Source: Rhodopirellula europaea 6C (GTDB taxonomy: Bacteria > Planctomycetota > Planctomycetia > Pirellulales > Pirellulaceae). Taken from it: DNA of 56,966 bases. Under the pieces are notes generated by a model, which searched no databases, had not been told where the DNA came from, and saw only the letters and a list, made by a program, of their open reading frames with translations. Shown piece by piece: positions 1 to 10,078 of the stretch (the first letter of the stretch is position 1; each line of letters starts with the position of its first letter). Where the stretch lies: the NCBI RefSeq assembly GCF_000338295.1, contig NZ_ANMO01000253.1:1-56966 (forward strand), written 5' to 3'. Both the position numbers and the translations under genes were made by a program.

Positions 1-189
1 CCAATTTGGTCGCAACGCTAGGTTCTTTAATTCGCCATGAAACATGGTGAAACCCAAGTCGCGATCGCGCCGCGAGACCGACATGCATCCTTGATGACAA
101 CTGCCCCGCGAGCTTGGCTTTGGAAACGTGAGCGACTTCAGCGAAGCGGGGGCAGCCGTCTGCCGCTCATTCGATGCCCTAGCAACGAA

Positions 190-561
190 TCAAGAACGCT
201 CAGGCAAGGCTTCCATCAGCATTTGATACAGCACCAAACGCTCGTTGCCGTTTGCCAACGCGTTGGACTCGATCAATCGCGACTGAATGGCATCGGCTGA
301 GACATCCATTCCGGCCAACAGCTCGCGAGCTTGCTGCCAAGTCGGCAACCAGACCATCGACGCGATCAAGTGTTCCATCGTTTCACTGCGGCGCAAGAAG
401 TGTTTCAGATCGAGAATGAAGAAAACCCGATCGTGAAACGGTGAATCGTGCTCAATCAATGGCTCGCCGTCCCACACGAAATGTCCCGGCTCGGGTTGCC
501 ATGGCAAACCGGCCGCCTTCAGTTCGTGGGCCAACTGGATCTCTTCGGCAGAGTATCTCAC
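190..561 (-). CDS. Conserved-looking small protein of unknown function
   Basis: A 123-residue protein that I do not recognise. It starts with GTG at 561, and that start overlaps the topA stop by 4 bases (GTGA), so it is probably translated after topA and co-transcribed with it. The sequence has no signal peptide, membrane segment or cysteine pair. It is acidic and predicted mostly helical, with hydrophobic stretches such as HDRVFFILDLKHFLRR (about residues 43-58) and VWLPTWQQARELLAGM (about 70-85). The tight coupling to topA and the clean open frame argue for a real gene. A link to DNA topology or repair is only suggested by position. Confidence 0.6.
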   Translation of the reverse strand: MRYSAEEIQLAHELKAAGLPWQPEPGHFVWDGEPLIEHDSPFHDRVFFILDLKHFLRRSETMEHLIASMVWLPTWQQARELLAGMDVSADAIQSRLIESNALANGNERLVLYQMLMEALPERS

Positions 562-3296
562 GACGACTTCTTGATGATGCCTTTCTTCTTCGCGGCTGCT
601 TTGGCAGTCTTCTTTTTCGCGGCTTTCTTCTTCGCCGTTTTCTTTTTGGCTGCCTTCTTAGCCGCCTTTTTCTTCACGGCTTTCTTCTTCTTTTTCTTCT
701 TCGTCGGCCCCTTGGCGGCACGTTCGGCCAACAAGTCGAGAACACCCTCGTAAGTCATCTCTTTCGGATCGGTGCCACGCGGGATCGATGCGTTGGTTTC
801 GCCATCGGTCGCGTAGGGACCAAAGCGACCTTCCAAGATCTTGATTTCGTTCTCAGTGACCGGGCTTGGCTTTTCGAACTTTTTGATTGGTTCCTTGGGA
901 GCGGCACGTCCACGAGTCTTGGGTTGCTTGAGCAACTCGATCGCTTCGTCAAACGTCACGTCCAAAGGCGACTTGTCAGCCGGCAAGGAACGAGTTTCTT
1001 TGCCACATTTGACGTACGGTCCATAGCGTCCGTCGTGAGCCAAAATAGGCTCTTTCATTTCCGGATGCTCACCGAGATCTCGAGGCAATGAAAGCAGCTT
1101 GCAGGCCATTTCCAAATCGACGTCTTCGACGGCGATGGTTTTCAGGATCGACGCGTTCTTCTTTTCTTCGTCGTCCTTCTCGCCCATTTGGACGTAAGGC
1201 CCAAAACGACCGGCTTTGATGTAAATCGGCTTGCCCGTTTCCGGGTGAACTCCCAAAGGCTCATCTTCGCGAGCGGCGTCCTCGAACAACTCCATCGCAC
1301 GGGCGAGAGTCATTTCGTCAGGTGCCATCCCATCCAGGATTGGAGCCTTGCGTTCGCCTTGCTCCAAGAACGGGCCGTACTTTCCGACTCGTACAAACAC
1401 CTCTTCACGGTTTTCGCCTTCGGTTGGAATCCCCAACGAGAACTTCGCCGTGACGCGTGGATCGATTTCTTCGATCTTGCTTTCCAGACGAGGCTTCAGA
1501 CCAATCGCAGCTTTTTCGTCGCCGGTTGGTTCGGCTTCATCGCCGAAGTAGAAGCGTTTGAGATACTGCAGGGACTCAGCCTCTTGGCGGCTGATCGTGT
1601 CCAGAAAATCTTCCATCTGAGCCGTGAAGTCGTAATCGACCAAAGGCTCGAAGTGAGTTTCCATCAATCGAATGACGCTGAACGCGGTCCAACTGGGGAC
1701 GAGCGCGTTGCCCTTCTTGTAAACGTAGTCACGACGCTGAATCGTATCGATGATCGACGCATAGGTACTGGGACGACCGATCCCTTTCTCTTCCAAGGTA
1801 CGTGTCAGTGATGCTTCGCTGAAACGCGATGGTGGCTGAGTCGTGTGGCTCTTGGGATCCAAAGTCGCGACCGACAAACCATCGTTTTCACTGACCGCTG
1901 GCAACAAGCGTTCTTTGTCGGCGAGTTCGGCTTCGGGATCGTCGCTGCCTTCGACGTAGGCTCGCAAAAAACCTTCGAACAAGATACTCGTGCCGCTAGC
2001 GGTGAAAGTGGTTCCGCCGCCTTCGATCGTGACGCTGATGCGTTGCTTTTTGGCATCTGCCATTTGACAAGCAACCGTTCGTTTCCAAATCAGTTCAAAC
2101 AAACGGAACTGGTCTCGATCCAGTTCGTTCTGAACCGCGCCGGGAACACGGAATGGGGTACCCGCGGGTCGAATCGCTTCGTGAGCCTCTTGTGCGTTCT
2201 TGACCTTGCCTTTGTAGACTCGCACCGAGTCGTGCAAGAATTTCTCGCCGTACTCGCTGCGTACCAAATCCCGAGCCGCGTTGATGGCTTCCTTCGACAG
2301 CGTGGTCGAGTCAGTACGCATGTAGGTGATGTAACCGTTTTCATACAGCCGCTGGGCCGCTTGCATACAGCGACGTGCGGTAAAGCCGAGCTTCCGGTTG
2401 GCTTCCTGCTGCAACGTACTGGTCGTGAAGGGAGCCTTGGGACGTTCGGTGAACGGTTTGACTTCCACCTTCGTGACGCGAAAATTTTCCTTCTCGAGTT
2501 TCTGCTTCAATTCTTTGGCCTGCTGCTCATCCATTTGCAACAGCTCGGGATTGATCAATTGACCGTTGGTCGAATCAAAATCTTTCCCGGTGGGGATCTT
2601 TCGGCCATCGACGGTCGCCAACATCGCGGGCAGCGAGTCGCCATTGTCAGTCGTGAAGATCGCTTCCAAATCCCAATAGGTCGCATCGTGGAAGGCGATT
2701 CGTTCACGCTCACGTTGGACAATCAATCGAACTGCGACGCTTTGAACGCGTCCGGCCGACAGGCCACGCCCGACCTTCTTCCACAGCAATTGCGAAACGT
2801 CGTAGCCATACAAACGGTCCAAGATCCGGCGTGTTTCCTGGGCACGAACCAAACCATCGTCGATTTCACGAGGGTCTTCCAACGCGTGTTGGATCGCTTC
2901 CTTCGTGATTTCGTGAAAAACCAAACGATGAACGGGCACCTTCGGTTTCAGCAACTCGAAGAGGTGCCAGCTGATCGCTTCTCCCTCGCGGTCTTCATCC
3001 GTCGCGAGATACAGGCTATCTGCATCCTTGAGAGCGGCCTTCAATTTGTCGACTTGTTTCTTCTTGTCCGCCGGCACTATGTAGACCGGCTCGAAGTCTT
3101 TTTCGACGTTCACTCCCAGGTACGCCCAAGGTTCTTTCTTGAACTTTTTGGGGATGTCTTTGGCCCCACCTGGCAAATCGCGAACGTGTCCAACGCTGGC
3201 TTCGACCTGGTAACCGCTTCCCAAAAACTTCGAGATCGTCCGGGCTTTCGCGGGCGATTCGACGATCACCAAACTTTTGCTGGTCGATTTGGCCAT
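558..3296 (-). CDS. topA: DNA topoisomerase I (type IA) with lysine-rich tail
   Basis: A type IA topoisomerase of about 912 residues that relaxes negatively supercoiled DNA. I chose the ATG at 3296 (MAKSTSKSLVIVESPAKA) because it begins right at the TOPRIM domain; an upstream TTG at 3368 would add 24 atypical residues. Visible motifs are the TOPRIM entry VIVESPAKA, the acidic cluster LATDEDREGEAISWH, and the active-site region GYITYMRTDS with the catalytic tyrosine. Repeated C-terminal segments of the form GRFGPYVQ / GRYGPYVK / GRFGPYAT follow. The last 45 or so residues are a run of Lys and Ala (KKKKKKK, KKAAKK, KKKTAKK), resembling the basic tails of histone H1-like proteins and of actinobacterial TopA. 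It lies 93 bases downstream of uvrA on the same strand. Confidence 0.96.
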   Translation of the reverse strand: MAKSTSKSLVIVESPAKARTISKFLGSGYQVEASVGHVRDLPGGAKDIPKKFKKEPWAYLGVNVEKDFEPVYIVPADKKKQVDKLKAALKDADSLYLATDEDREGEAISWHLFELLKPKVPVHRLVFHEITKEAIQHALEDPREIDDGLVRAQETRRILDRLYGYDVSQLLWKKVGRGLSAGRVQSVAVRLIVQRERERIAFHDATYWDLEAIFTTDNGDSLPAMLATVDGRKIPTGKDFDSTNGQLINPELLQMDEQQAKELKQKLEKENFRVTKVEVKPFTERPKAPFTTSTLQQEANRKLGFTARRCMQAAQRLYENGYITYMRTDSTTLSKEAINAARDLVRSEYGEKFLHDSVRVYKGKVKNAQEAHEAIRPAGTPFRVPGAVQNELDRDQFRLFELIWKRTVACQMADAKKQRISVTIEGGGTTFTASGTSILFEGFLRAYVEGSDDPEAELADKERLLPAVSENDGLSVATLDPKSHTTQPPSRFSEASLTRTLEEKGIGRPSTYASIIDTIQRRDYVYKKGNALVPSWTAFSVIRLMETHFEPLVDYDFTAQMEDFLDTISRQEAESLQYLKRFYFGDEAEPTGDEKAAIGLKPRLESKIEEIDPRVTAKFSLGIPTEGENREEVFVRVGKYGPFLEQGERKAPILDGMAPDEMTLARAMELFEDAAREDEPLGVHPETGKPIYIKAGRFGPYVQMGEKDDEEKKNASILKTIAVEDVDLEMACKLLSLPRDLGEHPEMKEPILAHDGRYGPYVKCGKETRSLPADKSPLDVTFDEAIELLKQPKTRGRAAPKEPIKKFEKPSPVTENEIKILEGRFGPYATDGETNASIPRGTDPKEMTYEGVLDLLAERAAKGPTKKKKKKKAVKKKAAKKAAKKKTAKKKAAKKKTAKAAAKKKGIIKKSS

Positions 3297-3389
3297 GAGC
3301 AAGAACGAACCGATTCGAGGTGGAAAGATGGGGGTTTCAGAAGTGCGTGACTCGGGTTTGTCGCTCAAACCTGTCGCCTCGTCAACACG

Positions 3390-6300
3390 TCAGGTCGAGG
3401 ACCGCGTCCGATCCAAGTGCGTTTTCAAGAACGTTTTCAGCTTTCGACTGCGTGCATGATCCACGTCAGTCAAATGAAATGTTAGCGTCACGCGTTCAGC
3501 GTCGCTGAGGTCCAAAGTGCCGGTGTCGGAGCGAGATTGAAGCACATCCAAAGCCAACAACTGCTCCAAATCGATCGCGGATTGCGGACCGCTCAATTTC
3601 AATCGAACACAGTTGCTCACTTTGGTTTCAACTTCCGCCCAGTGAGGCAACGGAACGTCCTCTTCACCCGATTCTAACCGAACCGATACACGGTCCGGGG
3701 CAGGGTACTCGACCGCACCTTCGCCCGCGACGTTTGACAACATCTCCAGCAAACCCTCGACCAACTCGAGCGGCCACTGAGGCGGTGCATTCTCGGGGAA
3801 ACCTTTCGGCAAGGTGTGCCAACGACGTCCCAAGGCACGCCAAGGTTGCATCAACACGTTTGCCGAATCGTTTTCGTTTTCGACCTCCGCATCACTGGCC
3901 GGCAACGAAACTGGCCCGGGCGAATCCACGCGAAGGGTGACTTCGGGTTCCTCCGCGATTGTGTTCTTTGGCAACGTAGCAGAACTGGATTCCAACACTC
4001 GGCCGTTCACAGCGGGTTGCCAGTCGAGCACCTCGCGCGGCTCGGCCGTTCGCGTTCCCGCCAGTGCGTCCGCCAAGAACGGCGCGGTCGCGGAAACCCA
4101 TTCGTCGTTTTCGCGATTGGCCGGGTCCGCCTTCGCAGCCAAACCTTCCGGGGTTCCGGCAAACACGACTTGCCCACCATGGACACCGGCACCAGGCCCG
4201 ATGTCAATCAACCAATCGCAACACTTGATCACGTCCAAGTTGTGCTCGATCACAATCACGGAATTTCCGAGCTCGACCAAACGCTGCATCACAACCAGCA
4301 ACTTTTCGATGTCGCCGAAGTGCAAACCGGTCGTCGGTTCGTCCAACAAGTAAATCGTGTGCCCGGTCGCCGGACGAGCCAACTCGGCCGCCAACTTCAC
4401 CCGCTGGGCCTCTCCGCCGGAAAGGGTCGGAGCCGATTGACCGAGCGTGACGTAATCCAATCCAACATCGCAAAGCGTTTGGATGACGCGAGCGATCCGG
4501 GAATGCGAGGCAAACAACTCGACCGCTTCGCCGCATGGCATCTCCAACACATCCGCGATCGACTGCCCGTGCAGTTTGACTTCCAAGACGTCCTCGTTGT
4601 AGCGTCGTGCTCCACAATCGTCGCAAGGAACCCAAACATCCGGCAAGAAATGCATCTCGATTTTGCGTTGCCCGCTGCCTTCACACGATTCGCAACGACC
4701 GCCGGACACATTGAAGCTGAACGTTCGCGGCGTAAATCGACGTTCACGCGCGGCGGGCAAATCTGCGAAGAGTCCGCGGATCAAATCAAACACGCCGGTA
4801 TAAGTCGCCGGGTTGCTGCTCGGTGAATTCCCGAGCGGTGATTGATCGACTTGGATGACTTTGTTGACGTATCGCAGACCATCGATCGCATCATGCTGAC
4901 CGGGTTTCACCTTGGCCCGATGCAGACGTCTGGCCAAAACCGGATAGACGATGTCATTAATCAGCGAGCTTTTGCCGCTACCGCTGGGGCCCGTGATCGC
5001 AGTCAACACACCCAAAGGAATGTCGACATCCACGTCCTGCAGATTGTTTTCGCGAGCACCTTTGACGGACAAAAACTCCACCATCGGTTTGCCCGAATCG
5101 GAAAGCACCGGACGTCGAACCGCGGGCAACTCGATCTGTTTTACACCCAGCAAGTAAGGCGCCGTGACCGACTCGTCGGCTGGTTCAACCGCATTGGGTT
5201 TGCCCTGTGCGACCACGCGACCACCGTGGCGACCGGCTCGTGGCCCAAAGTCACACAGGTAATCGCTTCCTGAAATCACATCGTGATCGTGCTCAACGAC
5301 CAACAACGTGTTGCCTTGATCTCGCAATCGATGAAGCGCCGCGAGCAATCGCCGGTTGTCTCGCGGGTGCAATCCAATCGTCGGCTCATCCAGCACATAC
5401 AACACGCCGCACAAACCACTGCCAAGTTGCGATGCCAAACGAATCCGCTGAGCCTCACCGCCTGACAATGTTGGGGCACCGCGGTGCAGGGTCAGATAAT
5501 CGAGCCCCACGTCACGCAAAAACCGGACACGAGATTGAACTTCGCGAATCAGCTCGCCAGCGATCTTCAATTCACGACGATCCAGATCCCACGAATCGAC
5601 TTCTTCGGACAATCGATCCAGCGGCATGTGCACCAAGTCGCCGATCGTTAAATCTCGGAAACGCACGGCCGCTGAGTCATCTCGCAAACGCGAACCATCA
5701 CAAACCGAACAATCAATTTCGGCTACGAACGCTTCCAATCGCATCCGCAATCCAGGCGTCAATCGCGACGCTTCCTCCAGTGCGGGGTAGAACCCTTTGA
5801 ACTGGAACCGAAACAGCACGTTGCCTTCACCAAAGTGATCGCGAACTTCTTCGGCGTGTTCACTTTCGGTCGATGACTTCTCATCGGTCGTGTCGCCTTG
5901 GCGAACTTCGACCCAACGCGGCCCCAAACCATGAAACAAAATGCGACGCTGTGACACCGTCAACCGATCGATCGGCTGATGAATGGGGATGCCAGTCGTG
6001 CGAGAAAGCGCCCGCAACATCCAACGACTGACCGCGTGATCAACCGACGGCCACAGCAATGCGGCACCGTCAGCCAACGTTGTCTGAGGTGTTCCCATCA
6101 AGGACGCTGGATTGGTCCCCGTCTGGGTTCCCAAACCTTCGCAACCAGGACACCAGCCGATTCCTGAATTGAATGAAAAGTGGTGCGGAGTCAATTGCGA
6201 GAACGAACGACCACAGGACTCACAAACCAAGTGTTGACTGTGACGAAGGACATGCCAATCCCGCTCGGGCTGGTCCGAATCTGCGATCGCCAAATCCAAC

Positions 6301-9300
6301 ACTCCGACGCCCAACGACAACGCCTGTTCAACGCTGTCGCTGATCCGAGACTGTTCTTCGGGAGAGATCTTGATTCGGTCGACGACAATTTGAACCAAGT
6401 GAACTCGTCGCGGATCGAGAGCTTTCGCGTCGTCGAGCTCAACCGTCTCGCCATCGATACGAACACGGGAATACCCCATCGCGCGGTAGCTTTGCCACGT
6501 TGCAAGTGACGCTTCGCCGGACTGCACCTCAATCGGTGCCAGCAACAAAGCTCGCGTGCCCCTTGGCAATCCCATCACCTTGTCGATGATTTGATCGGGC
6601 GTTTGCGTTCCGACCGGTACCGCACAATCCGGGCAGTGCATCGTGCCGAGCTTGCTGTAGAGAATCCGCAAATAGTCATACACCTCGGTGACCGTACCGA
6701 CGGTACTGCGAGGCGAATGCCCGAGGTTCTTTTGCTCGAGTGCCACCGCCGGCGACAGCCCTTCGATGCGTTCCGCTTTGGGCTTTTGAACCTGACCGAT
6801 AAACTGCCGAGCGTAGCTGGACAACGACTCGACATATCGCCGCTGGCCTTCGGCGTAAATCGTGTCCATCGCCAACGAACTTTTGCCGCTGCCGCTGGGA
6901 CCACAAAAGACTGTCATCGCGTCACGAGGAACTTCGAGGTCAACCGATTTCAGGTTGTGCTCGCACGCACCTTCGACCACCACATGCGTTCGTGACTTCG
7001 CCGGCGGAGCCACGATGTCGCGGATCGCTTGGCCACGTTTCTTGGCTTGCCTTCGTTTGATACCGAGCACTTCGGCGAGCGCTGCACCGGTGTAACTGTC
7101 GTCGACTTTCGCGACATCTGCTGGCCGACCTTCGCCAACGACTCGGCCGCCACCGGCACCACCTTCGACACCGATGTCGATCACCCAATCCGCGGTTTTG
7201 ATCACGTCCAAATTGTGTTCGACAATTACAACCGTATTGCCGCGATCGGCCAAACGATTGATCACGCCCAACAACAAATCAATGTCGGCGAAGTGCAAAC
7301 CAGTCGTTGGTTCATCTAGCACATACAACGTGCTTCCGGTGTCACGCCGACTCAATTCCCGCGAAAGTTTGATCCGTTGGGCTTCACCACCGGACAGGGT
7401 TGGCGATGGCTGGCCGAGCTTCAGATATTCCAGCCCCACATCGACCAGCGTCTGCAACTTCTCGGCGATCTTCGGAATGTTCTGAAACAAATCCAAAGCC
7501 TCCGAGATGTCCATATTAAGAACATCGGCGATAGACTTGCCTTTGAACTGCACCGACAACGTTTCGCGGTTGTACCGTTGGCCTTGGCAGACCGGGCAGG
7601 TCACCCAGATATCGGCCAAGAAATCCATTTCCAACTTGGTCGCACCGTTGCCGTCGCAACCAGCACAACGACCGCCGTCCACATTGAAACTGAATCGGCC
7701 GACCGAGTAACCACGTGCCTTGGCTTCGGGCAGCTTCGCGAACAGGTTGCGAATCTCGTCGAACACCTTCACGTACGTCGCGGGGTTGCTGCGAGGCGTC
7801 CGGCCAATCGGCGACTGATCAATCGCGATTGTCTTGTCGAGATGCTCGAGACCTTCGATGGAATCATGGTCGCCAACTTCCGCTTCAGCACCGTTGAGCG
7901 CATTGCGAAGAGCGGGTTCGACGATCCCACCAATCAACGAACTCTTGCCGCTGCCGGAAACCCCGGTCACACAGGTCACCACACCCAGCGGAATGGAGAC
8001 ATCGATGTCTTTCAGGTTATGAAACCGTGCCCCGCGAATGGTGAGTTGCTTCTTGGGATCAACCGGGCGTAGCTTTTCACTCGGCGTGATCGCGCGAGCA
8101 CCTGACAAGAAAGCTCCCGTGACGCTTTGCTTCGATCGATGCAGGTCCTCGAGCGAACCGGCCGCCACGATGTGACCGCCTTTAACCCCGGGACCAGGAC
8201 CGAAGTCCACAATCGTGTCAGCGGCTCGCATTGTGTCTTCATCGTGCTCGACCACGATCAATGTGTTGCCCGCGTCTCGCAAACGGGTCAACGTTGTGAT
8301 CAAACGATCGTTGTCTCGCGGGTGCAAGCCGATCGAAGGCTCATCCAGAATGTACAGCACCCCCGACAAGCCCGAACCGATTTGACCGGCCAGTCGAATC
8401 CGCTGCGACTCGCCCCCGGACAACGTCGGCGCCGTTCGGCCGAGCGTCAAATATTCCAGCCCAACGCCGAGCAGGAATCCGATCCGTCCGCGAATTTCCT
8501 TGAGAGCTTCACCGGCGATTTGCGTGTCGGTTTTTGAAAGCGGAATCTCGCTAAAGAACTCCATCAACGAATCAATGGAGAGCTCGCACAATTCTGGCAG
8601 CGATTTGCTTTTCGATTCGGTAAAGTCTTTCGAGCCAGTCGAAATACGAACCGCGCAGGCCTGATCGTTCAGTCGTTTTCCATGACAATCCGGGCAATCC
8701 ATCGTGTTCATGTACTTCTCGAACTGACGCAACTGCATCTTGTTGCGACTGGTTCGATAACGATCGAGCAACTCGGGAATGAAACCTTCAAAATTGCCGA
8801 CGTACTTCTTTGCTTTGCGTCCACCTCGCCAAGTGAATTGCATCGAATCATCGGCACCCCACAACCAAATCTGGCGAGCGATCTCAGGCAATTTGTCCCA
8901 GCGGGTTTCCAGCATCGTGCCGGGTTCGAGTTCCAACTCCGCGTCCATTGCATCGGCAACGCCGCGATAGATGTGACGGCGATAGCGCCCCAGGTCTCCC
9001 CATTTGCCGAGCAGCGCGATCGCACCTTTGCGAATCGACAACGACTCATCCGGGATCAACAACTCAGGCACAAACGTGTACAGACGACCGATCCCGTCGC
9101 ACGAAGCGCACATGCCTTGCGGACTGTTGAAGCTGAACAATTGGGGCGTCGGCGGTCGGAAACTTCGGCCACAATTCCCGCACGAATACTTCGACGAAAA
9201 CAGTTGGTCATGACGAACCGGAGGCACATCCTCTCCGTTGGGCGGCCCCACCGAAGCAATCAGAGACGACTCGCCCAACTTCAGTGCCAATTCAACCGCT

Positions 9301-10025
9301 TCGACCAATCGCGGTCGTTCAATTTGGTCCGCGACGATTCGATCAATCACGACTTCCACATCGTGGCGACGGGTTCGATCCAACGGTGGTGGGTCGCTCA
9401 GCCGAAACGTTTCGCCATCCACACGAGCACGGTTGAAACCTTGTTTGCGGAGGTCTTCAAACAAGTCGCGGAATTCACCTTTTTGGCCACGGACCAGTGG
9501 GGCCATCACCCACAGTGTGCCATCTTCGATTGCGGCTTCGGTTTCGGAATCTTCGGACGACTGATCGTCTTGCCAACCATCGGAAGCCAATTCCAACAGA
9601 CGGCTCACGATGACATCCGTCGTTTGAGCCGCGATCTCGACGTCACATGCCGGGCAGTGCCCAGTGCCAACACGAGCGTACAAGACTCGCAAGAAGTCGT
9701 AGATCTCCGTGATCGTGCCGACGGTACTGCGAGGATTGTTGCCGGTCGACTTTTGGCTGATTGAGATCGATGGACTCAGCCCAGTCACCAGATCGACATC
9801 GGGCTTGGGCATTTGCCCCATGAATTGCCGAGCCGAATTGCTCAGGCTTTCGACGTATCGGCGCTGACCCTCGGCGTAAAGCGTGTCAAACGCGAGCGAA
9901 CTCTTGCCACTTCCCGATACACCCGAGAAACAAATCAGCTCCCCTCGCGTGAGCGTCAAATCGACGTCGCGCAAATTGTGTTCGCGAGCGCCTTTGACGA
10001 TGATTTCCCGTTGCAACTTGTCCAC
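3390..10025 (-). CDS. uvrA: Tandem-fused double UvrA (four ABC ATPase modules) with extra C-terminal domain
   Basis: A 2211-residue protein, about twice the roughly 940 residues of normal UvrA, the damage-sensing ATPase of nucleotide excision repair. Two complete UvrA units lie head to tail. Unit 1 covers about residues 1-985, with Walker A motifs (GVSGSGKSS) near 35 and 688, LSGGESQ near 535 and LSGGEAQ near 877, and zinc-binding cysteine pairs at 282/285, 306/309, 444/447, 787/790 and 810/813. Unit 2 covers about 1008-2000, with GPSGSGKSS twice, LSGGEAQRIRL and LSGGEAQRVKL, and CESCGRSF, CPGCEG, CESCEG and CDDCGA. Residues from about 2005 to 2211 form an extension I do not recognise. All ATPase motifs look intact in both units, so the fusion probably acts as a covalent equivalent of the UvrA dimer. 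The gene lies 53 bases after mcsB. Confidence 0.95.
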   Translation of the reverse strand: MDKLQREIIVKGAREHNLRDVDLTLTRGELICFSGVSGSGKSSLAFDTLYAEGQRRYVESLSNSARQFMGQMPKPDVDLVTGLSPSISISQKSTGNNPRSTVGTITEIYDFLRVLYARVGTGHCPACDVEIAAQTTDVIVSRLLELASDGWQDDQSSEDSETEAAIEDGTLWVMAPLVRGQKGEFRDLFEDLRKQGFNRARVDGETFRLSDPPPLDRTRRHDVEVVIDRIVADQIERPRLVEAVELALKLGESSLIASVGPPNGEDVPPVRHDQLFSSKYSCGNCGRSFRPPTPQLFSFNSPQGMCASCDGIGRLYTFVPELLIPDESLSIRKGAIALLGKWGDLGRYRRHIYRGVADAMDAELELEPGTMLETRWDKLPEIARQIWLWGADDSMQFTWRGGRKAKKYVGNFEGFIPELLDRYRTSRNKMQLRQFEKYMNTMDCPDCHGKRLNDQACAVRISTGSKDFTESKSKSLPELCELSIDSLMEFFSEIPLSKTDTQIAGEALKEIRGRIGFLLGVGLEYLTLGRTAPTLSGGESQRIRLAGQIGSGLSGVLYILDEPSIGLHPRDNDRLITTLTRLRDAGNTLIVVEHDEDTMRAADTIVDFGPGPGVKGGHIVAAGSLEDLHRSKQSVTGAFLSGARAITPSEKLRPVDPKKQLTIRGARFHNLKDIDVSIPLGVVTCVTGVSGSGKSSLIGGIVEPALRNALNGAEAEVGDHDSIEGLEHLDKTIAIDQSPIGRTPRSNPATYVKVFDEIRNLFAKLPEAKARGYSVGRFSFNVDGGRCAGCDGNGATKLEMDFLADIWVTCPVCQGQRYNRETLSVQFKGKSIADVLNMDISEALDLFQNIPKIAEKLQTLVDVGLEYLKLGQPSPTLSGGEAQRIKLSRELSRRDTGSTLYVLDEPTTGLHFADIDLLLGVINRLADRGNTVVIVEHNLDVIKTADWVIDIGVEGGAGGGRVVGEGRPADVAKVDDSYTGAALAEVLGIKRRQAKKRGQAIRDIVAPPAKSRTHVVVEGACEHNLKSVDLEVPRDAMTVFCGPSGSGKSSLAMDTIYAEGQRRYVESLSSYARQFIGQVQKPKAERIEGLSPAVALEQKNLGHSPRSTVGTVTEVYDYLRILYSKLGTMHCPDCAVPVGTQTPDQIIDKVMGLPRGTRALLLAPIEVQSGEASLATWQSYRAMGYSRVRIDGETVELDDAKALDPRRVHLVQIVVDRIKISPEEQSRISDSVEQALSLGVGVLDLAIADSDQPERDWHVLRHSQHLVCESCGRSFSQLTPHHFSFNSGIGWCPGCEGLGTQTGTNPASLMGTPQTTLADGAALLWPSVDHAVSRWMLRALSRTTGIPIHQPIDRLTVSQRRILFHGLGPRWVEVRQGDTTDEKSSTESEHAEEVRDHFGEGNVLFRFQFKGFYPALEEASRLTPGLRMRLEAFVAEIDCSVCDGSRLRDDSAAVRFRDLTIGDLVHMPLDRLSEEVDSWDLDRRELKIAGELIREVQSRVRFLRDVGLDYLTLHRGAPTLSGGEAQRIRLASQLGSGLCGVLYVLDEPTIGLHPRDNRRLLAALHRLRDQGNTLLVVEHDHDVISGSDYLCDFGPRAGRHGGRVVAQGKPNAVEPADESVTAPYLLGVKQIELPAVRRPVLSDSGKPMVEFLSVKGARENNLQDVDVDIPLGVLTAITGPSGSGKSSLINDIVYPVLARRLHRAKVKPGQHDAIDGLRYVNKVIQVDQSPLGNSPSSNPATYTGVFDLIRGLFADLPAARERRFTPRTFSFNVSGGRCESCEGSGQRKIEMHFLPDVWVPCDDCGARRYNEDVLEVKLHGQSIADVLEMPCGEAVELFASHSRIARVIQTLCDVGLDYVTLGQSAPTLSGGEAQRVKLAAELARPATGHTIYLLDEPTTGLHFGDIEKLLVVMQRLVELGNSVIVIEHNLDVIKCCDWLIDIGPGAGVHGGQVVFAGTPEGLAAKADPANRENDEWVSATAPFLADALAGTRTAEPREVLDWQPAVNGRVLESSSATLPKNTIAEEPEVTLRVDSPGPVSLPASDAEVENENDSANVLMQPWRALGRRWHTLPKGFPENAPPQWPLELVEGLLEMLSNVAGEGAVEYPAPDRVSVRLESGEEDVPLPHWAEVETKVSNCVRLKLSGPQSAIDLEQLLALDVLQSRSDTGTLDLSDAERVTLTFHLTDVDHARSRKLKTFLKTHLDRTRSST

Positions 10026-10078
10026 TCATTGGGTCGGCGTTTGATACATCCATTCAGTCAGACGCATCGTCGAGAAAG

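Noticed and set aside
136-167. Imperfect GC hairpin after the small gene at the left edge, as a terminator
   Set aside because: Stem interrupted by unpaired G residues, no T-run, and position relative to other transcripts unknown.
1845-3350. 501-codon plus-strand open frame opposite topA
   Set aside because: Antisense shadow of a clear topoisomerase gene; the translation has no family motifs.
8682-9764. 360-codon plus-strand open frame opposite uvrA
   Set aside because: Antisense to conserved UvrA ATPase sequence; no protein-like signature.
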